This document shows, in pieces, positions 26,952 to 33,876 of a DNA stretch of 64,000 nucleotides. Numbering within the stretch: position 1 is the first letter of the stretch; each line of letters begins with the position of its first letter. The notes below the pieces were generated by a model, which was not told the DNA's origin, did no database searches, and saw only the letters and a list, made by a program, of their open reading frames with translations. The position numbers were made by a program, and so were the translations under genes. The stretch covers positions 3,162,001 to 3,226,000 of the forward strand of contig NC_018025.1 of NCBI RefSeq assembly GCF_000266945.1, read 5' to 3'. This DNA is from Desulfomonile tiedjei DSM 6799 (lineage in GTDB: Bacteria; Desulfobacterota; Desulfomonilia; Desulfomonilales; Desulfomonilaceae).

Positions 26952-28262
26952 TCACGTCGTGAGTTTTTCGAGTGTATTTGTAAAGACTTGTTCTACCTCT
27001 TTGTTGCGTTGCTGTGTGTCAGCAACGTTGGTTCGTCGCCCAGCAAAGAGCCAACCACATTCTTTATACATTTTGCCGAACTCGTCCAGCAAGACGTTCT
27101 TGTTCTTAAGGAGAGTTGCACGATCAGCCCCGTGGCTGTAATGACTGCAAACGTACATCAATGGATCGTAAACAATCTTGGTAGGACGCCCTAATGCCTT
27201 TCCCTCGCGATTCATTTTACAAAAGGCATTTCGTCCTATCGATTGAAAGATGAATGAAATAGTGTTTTGAAATATGTCCTTGTATGCTAACAAGATTTCC
27301 GATCCAAACCTGTTTCCTTCGATCAGAAAACGGTCAAGTAATGCAGATATTCTGTTCAGCCCACCCGGAAAGGAATGAATCTGACGATAAGCAAAAAAAC
27401 GAAGAACGAGCTCGACATCTTCCATTTTCTCGTACATACTTCGCCCCATATTGGATGTTTTATCTTCGAATTCATCGTCATCCTCTGATTCGGGCAGTGG
27501 TTTATTCGGAATTCGCCACATCGACCGAAATTCTTGGTTCTTGGAGAGTTCCAAGCAAAGCTGATTCAGCGGTCCGTCATAGACCGCGTTTCGCGTTTCC
27601 TGGTTACTCAGGGCAACTCCCCCCGAATTGAGCCGCTCGAACACCATCTTTTTCAATTGCGCAGCCTGTTCTTCATTTGAAGCGGTTTCTGTCAGAAGAA
27701 TAATTGAAGAAATATACCTCCGATCAATTCCGTCTCGCACCTTGCTCGGCAGCGTCGAATAAGTTCTTCCATGGAGTTCGGTCCAGTACTGAAGTCCTTT
27801 CAATTCAAATTTGTCGTCATAGAATTCGCTGAGAGCGGTCAGGCGCTGACGGCCATCCATGACTTCATAGCGGGCGAGATCCCTTTCATATAAGAAAACA
27901 GGAGGAACAGGAACATTCATCAGGAATGATTCAATGAGTCTTGATTTACGTTCGACACTCCATCTGTGGCGCCTTTGGTACTCGGGATCAAGCATGTAGC
28001 GCAGCTCAGGTTCATTTTTTTTGTCCGTTCTTACAGTCTCCCGAAGCATTGACAATATTCCAGCCAAAGAGTACCGCGCTGTCTCTGTGACAATGCGTAT
28101 GTCTCCTTTTACATATCGTTTGTTAAGCTCTTCGTCCGTCGCCTGATGTTTGGATCCTGTGTCCTCAAATGTGATCCTCTCTCCCGGCAAAAGCTCGATT
28201 TTGCGCCTATTAAATCCCTTCAGTGTGGTATCATTTTCCACTCTATCCCTCCACTCGCACAT
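26952..28262 (-). CDS. DUF262 (GmrSD/ParB-like) domain protein without HNH domain
   Basis: A protein of 436 residues with a ParB/sulfiredoxin-fold DUF262 domain, as in GmrSD, BrxU and SspE defence proteins. There it binds or hydrolyses nucleotides and senses modified DNA. Key motifs are 'PEYQRRHRWS' at about 93-102 and DGRQR at 136-140 within 'YEVMDGRQRLTALSEF'. The C-terminal half lacks the DUF1524 HNH nuclease usually fused to it, so cutting must come from a partner. The ATG at 28262 has GAGGAG 10 bp upstream; it overlaps the methyltransferase gene by 20 bp. The HEPN gene follows after 9 bp. Confidence 0.8.
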   Translation of the reverse strand: MCEWRDRVENDTTLKGFNRRKIELLPGERITFEDTGSKHQATDEELNKRYVKGDIRIVTETARYSLAGILSMLRETVRTDKKNEPELRYMLDPEYQRRHRWSVERKSRLIESFLMNVPVPPVFLYERDLARYEVMDGRQRLTALSEFYDDKFELKGLQYWTELHGRTYSTLPSKVRDGIDRRYISSIILLTETASNEEQAAQLKKMVFERLNSGGVALSNQETRNAVYDGPLNQLCLELSKNQEFRSMWRIPNKPLPESEDDDEFEDKTSNMGRSMYEKMEDVELVLRFFAYRQIHSFPGGLNRISALLDRFLIEGNRFGSEILLAYKDIFQNTISFIFQSIGRNAFCKMNREGKALGRPTKIVYDPLMYVCSHYSHGADRATLLKNKNVLLDEFGKMYKECGWLFAGRRTNVADTQQRNKEVEQVFTNTLEKLTT

Positions 28263-29358
28263 GGAAGTCAAACTCCTCAATGGGCGTCTGCAAAGTCCTC
28301 TTGAATTGTTCGGCTTGTCGCTTTCCAACGGACGACAGCCCGGCTGAACGCACCGTGAGCAGACGGAGTTGACACTTCGCCTCGCGTAATGATGAAAGCA
28401 TTATTTCCTTTGGATTAGCCTTCCTGTCGTGGATGCCTCCGAACCGAATCATGAATTTCGCTCCCGGTAAACAAGCACCGGCTACATTTCTCCAGATACA
28501 AGCTAGTTGTTCTGCAAATTCATAAGCTGACGAATGCGCTATCTGGTCAGGATGCCGATAGACGACTGTCTCCGGGCCTCCAAGGAACCACCATCGGAGC
28601 CACTGGTCTGGAACATAGGTGCGCATTCCAAAATAGGGAGGAGAGGTTACGATTCGGGAAAATCTGGCCCCCAGTTTGGAAAAATCGAGGACTCTGCTGT
28701 CAGCACATATTATCCTGAAAGGGACCTTTGGTGGCGTGGATGCAAAATAATATTGCGCTTTCCGACTCACGACATTGGCGACTTCGACCGGTGCGGGGCA
28801 GAGCTGTCTTTCGGTCCAGAAACGCACTGCGTAATCCGGTTTTGCAGCATATGTCCTCGGCATCTGATTAGATAAATAACTGGGAACCCCTTTGTTCCTC
28901 GGCCCATGCAAAATCCCAAGCAACAGTGAGCGAAGCGCTTTGCGTTCGGGAGAGCTGCAATCCTGCAATAAGGCTTTTCTCAACAGAACTATAGCCTTCA
29001 GTGTACTCGGATGATAACACAATCCCCAAAACTCACCTTCGGGCAAGTCGACGTCGTCATTATTTGCAAGAATTTCCAAACAAGCATTCTCAATGGCTTC
29101 AGGCGAGGTGTCTACCATTTTCCCTTCAGCTATCGCTGCCGCAATTGGGCTACTGTCGATACCCACTGAAGGTATCCCGATGAGACGCGCCGCATAGTTT
29201 GTCGTACCACGGCCACAAAAAGGATCTAACACCCATTCACTCGACCCCACTCCTCTGAGTTGCTTAGACGGAACCGACAACGGAAACATGGTAAAGTAAG
29301 GGCAGATCGCGTTTCGAGCATCAGGCTTCGATAGAGTTTTCCGAGGCTTCGATCTCAA
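28243..29358 (-). CDS. DNA methyltransferase (N4/N6 amino type)
   Basis: SAM-dependent DNA methylase of 371 residues. Motif I is DPFCGRGT at 45-52 (SAM binding) and motif IV is TSPPY at 238-242 (catalytic, methylates an exocyclic amino group, N4-cytosine or N6-adenine). The order motif I, long middle region, motif IV is alpha-like. The middle may be the target-recognition region. The start is a TTG at 29358. An internal ATG at 29289 would cut into the 'NAICPYFTMFPL' segment, which looks conserved. No restriction endonuclease is adjacent; the DUF262 and HEPN genes follow on the same transcript. Target sequence unknown. Confidence 0.82.
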   Translation of the reverse strand: MRSKPRKTLSKPDARNAICPYFTMFPLSVPSKQLRGVGSSEWVLDPFCGRGTTNYAARLIGIPSVGIDSSPIAAAIAEGKMVDTSPEAIENACLEILANNDDVDLPEGEFWGLCYHPSTLKAIVLLRKALLQDCSSPERKALRSLLLGILHGPRNKGVPSYLSNQMPRTYAAKPDYAVRFWTERQLCPAPVEVANVVSRKAQYYFASTPPKVPFRIICADSRVLDFSKLGARFSRIVTSPPYFGMRTYVPDQWLRWWFLGGPETVVYRHPDQIAHSSAYEFAEQLACIWRNVAGACLPGAKFMIRFGGIHDRKANPKEIMLSSLREAKCQLRLLTVRSAGLSSVGKRQAEQFKRTLQTPIEEFDFHVRVEG

Positions 29359-29628
29359 GGCACCACCATGTCATTTTCTGCGGACGATTTGGCATGAGCA
29401 TTCGAGGCCTTTCATGCAATCCGGCATGAGAAGTCTTATTCGACAGAATGCTCGTCGATGAGAATCACTCTGGAGCAAAGAAAGCCTAGCCTTAGCACGG
29501 AAACAGTGGCCCTCATGCTAGACATGAAATAAGCTATGGCCCTCATTATGGTCAAGCGAATTCAGCAGCAATCTCATACTGAAAGACAACTGTGAATGAG
29601 TTTTATAATCAGGTCAATTTGGAAGAAT
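29359..29628. other. Spacer between methyltransferase gene and tRNA-Ser
   Basis: These 270 bp hold no gene that I can support. They separate the start of the accessory module from the 3' end of tRNA-Ser, and any promoter of the module should lie here. No integrase or fragment of one is visible. Confidence 0.4.
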
Positions 29629-29718
29629 TGGCGGAGAGAGAGGGATTTGAACCCCCGGTACCGCAAGCGGTACAGCTGATTTCGAGTCAGCCCCCTTCGG
29701 CCTCTCGGGCATCTCTCC
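29629..29718 (-). tRNA. tRNA-Ser (anticodon CGA)
   Basis: Read on the minus strand, the gene begins GGAGAGA and ends TCTCTCC-G-CCA, a perfect 7-bp acceptor with encoded CCA. The anticodon stem GCTGA/TCAGC holds the loop CTCGAAA, giving anticodon CGA (codon UCG). The long variable arm (TACCGC/GCGGTA) is typical of serine tRNAs. Its 3' end faces the methyltransferase-DUF262-HEPN module. Confidence 0.95.
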
Positions 29719-29738
29719 GCTGAGGGGTACTTCATGTG

Positions 29739-30248
29739 CTATCGGGCCGGATATTCGGAAAGCGAGTTGCTGTCCTGCGAACCACCCGTCCGGATCTCCC
29801 TGAAGAAGCTCTGGAGGAGTGCCACCGATTCCCGCTCCATGATCCCGGATATCACTTCCAGTTCGTGATTGATCCTTGGATCGTGTGAGAAATCAAACAG
29901 GCTTCCCAGCCCGCCCCATCTCAGGTCACGGGCACCAAATACAACCCGTTTCACTCGCGCGTGGATCAGGGCTCCCGCACACATGACGCACGGTTCCAAT
30001 GTAACATACATGGTGGCGCCCGGCAATCTCCAATCGCTCGTGGATTTTGCCGCATCACGGATCGCCAGGATCTCTGCATGGGCTGTAGGGTCTCCCAGGC
30101 GCTCCATGCTGTTGAATCCCATGCCGAGGACAGCCCCATCCGACACGATAACGGCCCCAACAGGGCTGTCGCCGTTCTGCGCAGCAACAGCAGCCAGTTC
30201 CAGAGCCAGTTTCATGTAGTGTTCTTCTTTGTCCTCGATCCGCTTCAT
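29739..30248 (-). CDS. tadA: tRNA-specific adenosine deaminase TadA
   Basis: Zinc-dependent deaminase that converts A34 to inosine in the wobble position of tRNA-Arg(ACG). The 169-residue protein has the deaminase motif H57-A-E59 (zinc ligand and proton shuttle) and P86-C87-x-x-C90 (the other two zinc ligands). The tail 'SLFDFSHDPRINHELEVISG' is characteristic of TadA rather than of other cytidine/deoxycytidylate deaminases. It lies directly upstream (in plus coordinates) of the tRNA-Ser gene, on the same strand, and about 20 bp separate the two. Length is normal for the family. Confidence 0.94.
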   Translation of the reverse strand: MKRIEDKEEHYMKLALELAAVAAQNGDSPVGAVIVSDGAVLGMGFNSMERLGDPTAHAEILAIRDAAKSTSDWRLPGATMYVTLEPCVMCAGALIHARVKRVVFGARDLRWGGLGSLFDFSHDPRINHELEVISGIMERESVALLQSFFREIRTGGSQDSNSLSEYPAR

Positions 30249-30280
30249 GTTAAACGAATTTGCTCTTATATACTAATTGG

Positions 30281-30337
30281 GGCGGCACGGAGGCCGCCCG
30301 CTACCGGCGTACGGTGGGATGCGGCATCTCTCGCCAC
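30281..30337. repeat. Dispersed GC-rich intergenic repeat, copy 2
   Basis: Matches copy 1 at 23351-23402 through 'GGAGGCCGCCCGCTAC' and then 'GGATGCGGC', with a few changes between. It sits in the 118-bp gap between tadA and ilvD. The arms GGCGG...CCGCC at its left end can pair, so an RNA copy would fold. Confidence 0.6.
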
Positions 30338-30366
30338 TTGGATTTGCTCATTATTGCCGAAATGGT

Positions 30367-32043
30367 TTATCCGGCGCTTTTCTTGTCAATAGTGATCGCT
30401 CCCTGAGCGGCAGAGGTCACCTGCGCTGCATATCGGGCAAGGTACCCGCTGGTGATCCGCGGCTCTGGAGGATTCCATGCCGTCTTTCTTCGGGCAAGCT
30501 CTTCATCTGAAATCAAGAGATCCATCCTCTTTTCCGGGATGTTTATTTCGATCTCGTCACCGTCTTTGACGAACGCAATCAATCCTCCGTGAGCAGCCTC
30601 AGGGGAAACATGCCCGATGGCAGCCCCACGGGTGCCGCCACTGAACCGCCCATCCGTGATAAGAGCCACCTGCCGATCCAGCCCCATTCCCGCGAGTGCG
30701 CTGGTAGGATTGAGCATTTCACGCATGCCGGGTCCTCCACGAGGCCCTTCATACCTGATGACGACGATATTACCCGGTTTGATCCTGCCATCGAGAATTG
30801 CTTCGATTGCCGTTTCCTCCGAGTCAAACACTCTGGCAATCCCTTTATTCTTGAGCATCGATGGATCTACAGCGGACTGTTTCACCACTGCTCCATCCGG
30901 GGCCAGGTTGCCGCGAATAATCGCAATCCCGCCAAAGGGGCTGTGAGGGTTGATGAGCGGCCGAATCACGCCAGAATCAGTGATAACTGCATCTTCCAGG
31001 TTTTTCTCAAGCTTCTCGCCGGTCACGGTCAGAACTTCGGGGTTTGCAAGACCTCCTTCGACCAACTGCTTGAGCACGGCCTGAACTCCACCCGCTGCAT
31101 CGAGATCTTCAAGATGATTCGGTCCTGCGGGCGAAAGCGAGCAGATGTGCGGCGTCCGGGCGCTGATCTCATCGAAGAGATTGAGATCCACCTGTAATCC
31201 GGCTTCCCGAGCAATTGCCGGAACGTGCAAGACGGTATTCGTGGAACATCCCAGAGCCATGTCGACTGCAATGGCATTCTTGAATGCTTCCAGCGTCGCG
31301 ATATCACGTGGAGTGATGTTTCGGGACACCAGATCCATAACCTTCATTCCTGCTTTCTTGGCGAGCCGGATACGAGCCGCTTCCACCGCAGGGATCGTCC
31401 CGTTTCCCGGCAATCCCAGCCCAAGAGCTTCGGTAAGGCAATTCATGGAATTTGCTGTGAACATTCCCGCACACGATCCACATCCGGGACAGGACTTTTC
31501 TTCCAGGACTGCCAATTCTTCCAGGCTCATATCGTCAGCCTTGACCTTGCCTACCGCTTCGAAAACGGTTATGAGGTCAGCTTTCTTGCCTTTGAACCGG
31601 CCTGTCATCATGGGGCCGCCACTGATTACTACTGCAGGAATGTTGAGCCGCAAGGCTGCCATGAGCATTCCGGGCACAATCTTGTCGCAGTTGGGCACCA
31701 GTACCAGGCCGTCAAATGGATGCGCCATCGCCATGATTTCGACCGAATCGGCGATAAGCTCTCGGCTTGCGAGTGAGTACTTCATCCCGGCGTGCCCCAT
31801 GGCGAGGCCATCGCACACGCCGATTGTGGAAAACTCGAGGGGTGTCCCCCCCGCCATGCGAATGCCGGCTTTCACCGCTTCAACGATTTTGTCCAAGTGC
31901 ACGTGTCCTGGCACGAGTTCGTTTGCCGAATTGGCTATGCCGATAAGCGGCCGTTCGATTTCTTCATTCGTGATTCCCATAGCTTTGAGAAGGGCTCTGG
32001 AAGGAGCTCTTCCCAATCCTGTTTTCATGATATCGCTTCTCAA
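30367..32043 (-). CDS. ilvD: Dihydroxy-acid dehydratase
   Basis: Enzyme of valine, leucine and isoleucine synthesis that dehydrates 2,3-dihydroxy acids using an iron-sulfur cluster. The protein has 558 residues. It shows '[11 protein letters not shown]', the cluster loop '[19 protein letters not shown]' and '[20 protein letters not shown]', all hallmarks of IlvD. The start is probably TTG at 32043. It gives the family N-terminus [14 protein letters not shown] and has GGAGG 5 bp upstream, whereas the ATG at 32028 has no good site and would drop the conserved RSD. An even longer frame reaching 32229 overlaps the Nudix gene and is rejected. It follows the Nudix gene by about 58 bp. Confidence 0.95.
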   Translation of the reverse strand: MRSDIMKTGLGRAPSRALLKAMGITNEEIERPLIGIANSANELVPGHVHLDKIVEAVKAGIRMAGGTPLEFSTIGVCDGLAMGHAGMKYSLASRELIADSVEIMAMAHPFDGLVLVPNCDKIVPGMLMAALRLNIPAVVISGGPMMTGRFKGKKADLITVFEAVGKVKADDMSLEELAVLEEKSCPGCGSCAGMFTANSMNCLTEALGLGLPGNGTIPAVEAARIRLAKKAGMKVMDLVSRNITPRDIATLEAFKNAIAVDMALGCSTNTVLHVPAIAREAGLQVDLNLFDEISARTPHICSLSPAGPNHLEDLDAAGGVQAVLKQLVEGGLANPEVLTVTGEKLEKNLEDAVITDSGVIRPLINPHSPFGGIAIIRGNLAPDGAVVKQSAVDPSMLKNKGIARVFDSEETAIEAILDGRIKPGNIVVIRYEGPRGGPGMREMLNPTSALAGMGLDRQVALITDGRFSGGTRGAAIGHVSPEAAHGGLIAFVKDGDEIEINIPEKRMDLLISDEELARRKTAWNPPEPRITSGYLARYAAQVTSAAQGAITIDKKSAG

Positions 32044-32101
32044 AATGTCCTCCGGACTATTGATTAAAATCTTTCCTCTGGAATCGGAATTACAACCCTT
32101 T

Positions 32102-32581
32102 TCATTCGGTTTTTCGCCCAAGACGTTCTGCTTCCATGCGCAGTGCCTTTTGTACCACCTCTCTCGTAATGGAGGGAAGATGGAATTCTTCCAGCGCCAA
32201 TTCATTACTCCACGCGATTTCGTCCGCATCCGATCCTGCTACAGGCTCGCCGCCCAAAACTGTACATGCGTAATCGGCAATAACATAATGATACCGCACC
32301 CGGCCGTCTTCGTCGCGGAAAATGCGCTCGATCAGTTCAACCAGGTACCGAGGTTGTACGATGAGTCCAGTCTCCTCAACTGCTTCTCGTATGACCGCAT
32401 CGAAGAGACTTTCACCAACATGCACCAATCCGCCGGGGACACTCCACTCACCCTTTGCCGGGGGATTCCCGCGACGAGCCAGCAAGATATTCCCGTTATC
32501 CATGATGAGCGCCCCAACTCCTACAAGGGGGGCAGCAGGGTATTCCCTTTGTATCAATATTTCTTCGGAGACAGAAGACAC
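32102..32581 (-). CDS. Nudix hydrolase
   Basis: Pyrophosphohydrolase of 159 residues acting on a nucleoside diphosphate linked to another moiety; the substrate is not predictable. The Nudix box reads G-x5-E-x7-REAVEETGL within '[21 protein letters not shown]' (about residues 50-72), with all metal-binding glutamates present. The upstream '[18 protein letters not shown]' segment resembles ADP-ribose or NADH pyrophosphatase relatives. It lies just ahead of ilvD on the same strand and just past a terminator that ends the GAPDH-like gene, so it probably has its own promoter in the 130-bp gap. Confidence 0.88.
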   Translation of the reverse strand: MSSVSEEILIQREYPAAPLVGVGALIMDNGNILLARRGNPPAKGEWSVPGGLVHVGESLFDAVIREAVEETGLIVQPRYLVELIERIFRDEDGRVRYHYVIADYACTVLGGEPVAGSDADEIAWSNELALEEFHLPSITREVVQKALRMEAERLGRKTE

Positions 32582-32600
32582 GTGCGTAGTCCCATTTCAC

Positions 32601-32623
32601 AAAAAAGCCGGGCATAGCCCGGC
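32601..32623 (-). terminator. Rho-independent terminator after the GAPDH-like gene
   Basis: On the minus strand, a 7-bp stem GCCGGGC/GCCCGGC (32617-32623 and 32607-32613) with a 3-nt loop is followed by six T's (32606-32601). It lies about 90 bp past the GAPDH-like stop and just before the Nudix start. Confidence 0.88.
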
Positions 32624-32711
32624 GTGAGATTCGAAGTTCAGGATGTAAGTCGGGGAACTCTTCTCAAAAAAGGTTCCCCCAGTCTTGTGGCAAAGAGTGA
32701 ATGCTAGACTG

Positions 32712-33785
32712 TTACACCTCTGAGAAGAAGTATGTTTTGAGGCACTGCGTGCGCTCGACATAGTTGGTCGGATCCAGGAACCACGTTACCGCGCTGAAGG
32801 AACTCAACAGTGAGTTCCCGTCCTGCGGAGTGAAACAGAATCCGACTACTTCGTGGCCTTTGCGAACTTCCAGCGAAGGTACCACGATAACCGTTTGATT
32901 GAGAATCCTGCCAAAATATCCATGATCCCGGCCGAACGAGAAGACTTCGCATGCGGACTGTTTCTGTGTCAGGCTGATTCGGTCGTCGGCTCTGAAACGC
33001 GCAATAACTTCGTCCTTGGTGACCGCCCGTTTTAGATTGAGCGTGAAATATATGCAGTGCATATACTGAGTATTCAGCTTCAATGCCGATGACCAGAGAT
33101 TCAGATCCAGTCCCTTTGTTCTGAAGAGATGATATGCGTCTCGAGCGTGGTGCGTGCCGAACACGGGGTCTCCATGCTTGCCCACATCCGGAGACGGAAC
33201 GAAGCCCTTTGTTTGGCTGATATCGTTTGCTCGCCTGATGCAGAGGAATCGCGCTTCTTCGAGATTGTCGTCTCCATCCGTCAACGCTACGGTATTGATG
33301 AGCGCACATAAGTTATGGGTATTACAACTCACGACCTGAACAAAACGGTCGTTTCCCACTTCTAAAGCATCATCATTGATGCCTCTGGCATACATTTTTC
33401 CGAAACCGAATTCACTGCCCTGGGCTATGAATCCCTTTGTTGTGGCCAGGTATTTTTCATAAAACTCGTGTTTATTCGAAATGCCGACCCCAGACGGAGT
33501 ACAATCGACTACGACATCGGCTTTGGCCAAAGCTTCTTCATGCAGCATGACAGGTTTTAACCCGAGCGTCTCGAAATCGTTAATTTTATCTTCATCAACA
33601 GAGAGCTTGGCTCCTCGAGCCACTAAAGCTTTAATTTTCGGAACGTCTCTCGGCAAAGGAGATCTCTTGTGGAAAGTCACTTCCGAAAAACCAGCTTGAT
33701 CCTTAAACGAACACAACAAACCTATGAGGGGCTCTCCTATGGTCCCTGTACCCACGACATGGATTACACCCTTTTCTTTGGCCAT
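32712..33785 (-). CDS. Archaeal-type (type II) glyceraldehyde-3-phosphate dehydrogenase-like
   Basis: NAD(P)-dependent dehydrogenase of 357 residues resembling the archaeal class of phosphorylating glyceraldehyde-3-phosphate dehydrogenase. Evidence is the Rossmann start 'IHVVGTGTIGEPL', the segment 'ADVVVDCTPSGVG' and the active-site 'VVSCNTHNLC' with catalytic Cys at about 154, as in the archaeal SCNTTGLCR motif. In bacteria, glycolysis normally uses the unrelated type I enzyme, so this suggests transfer or a special role, perhaps gluconeogenesis. A terminator follows. A different phosphorylated aldehyde as substrate cannot be excluded. Confidence 0.82.
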   Translation of the reverse strand: MAKEKGVIHVVGTGTIGEPLIGLLCSFKDQAGFSEVTFHKRSPLPRDVPKIKALVARGAKLSVDEDKINDFETLGLKPVMLHEEALAKADVVVDCTPSGVGISNKHEFYEKYLATTKGFIAQGSEFGFGKMYARGINDDALEVGNDRFVQVVSCNTHNLCALINTVALTDGDDNLEEARFLCIRRANDISQTKGFVPSPDVGKHGDPVFGTHHARDAYHLFRTKGLDLNLWSSALKLNTQYMHCIYFTLNLKRAVTKDEVIARFRADDRISLTQKQSACEVFSFGRDHGYFGRILNQTVIVVPSLEVRKGHEVVGFCFTPQDGNSLLSSFSAVTWFLDPTNYVERTQCLKTYFFSEV

Positions 33786-33876
33786 CAGCGCCTACTCCTT
33801 TCCGGGGCTGTCTACTAAGCAGTTGATCAATTTACGCTCTTTCAAAGAGCTACTTCTTCCATTCCCAAATTGAGCG

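Noticed and set aside
31145-32617. Plus-strand frame of 490 residues opposite ilvD and the Nudix gene
   Set aside because: Antisense to two clear genes; typical shadow frame from biased codons.
33836-33850. GCTCTTT/AAAGAGC inverted repeat after the RNase G/E gene as a terminator
   Set aside because: The loop is too tight and no T-run follows on the minus strand.
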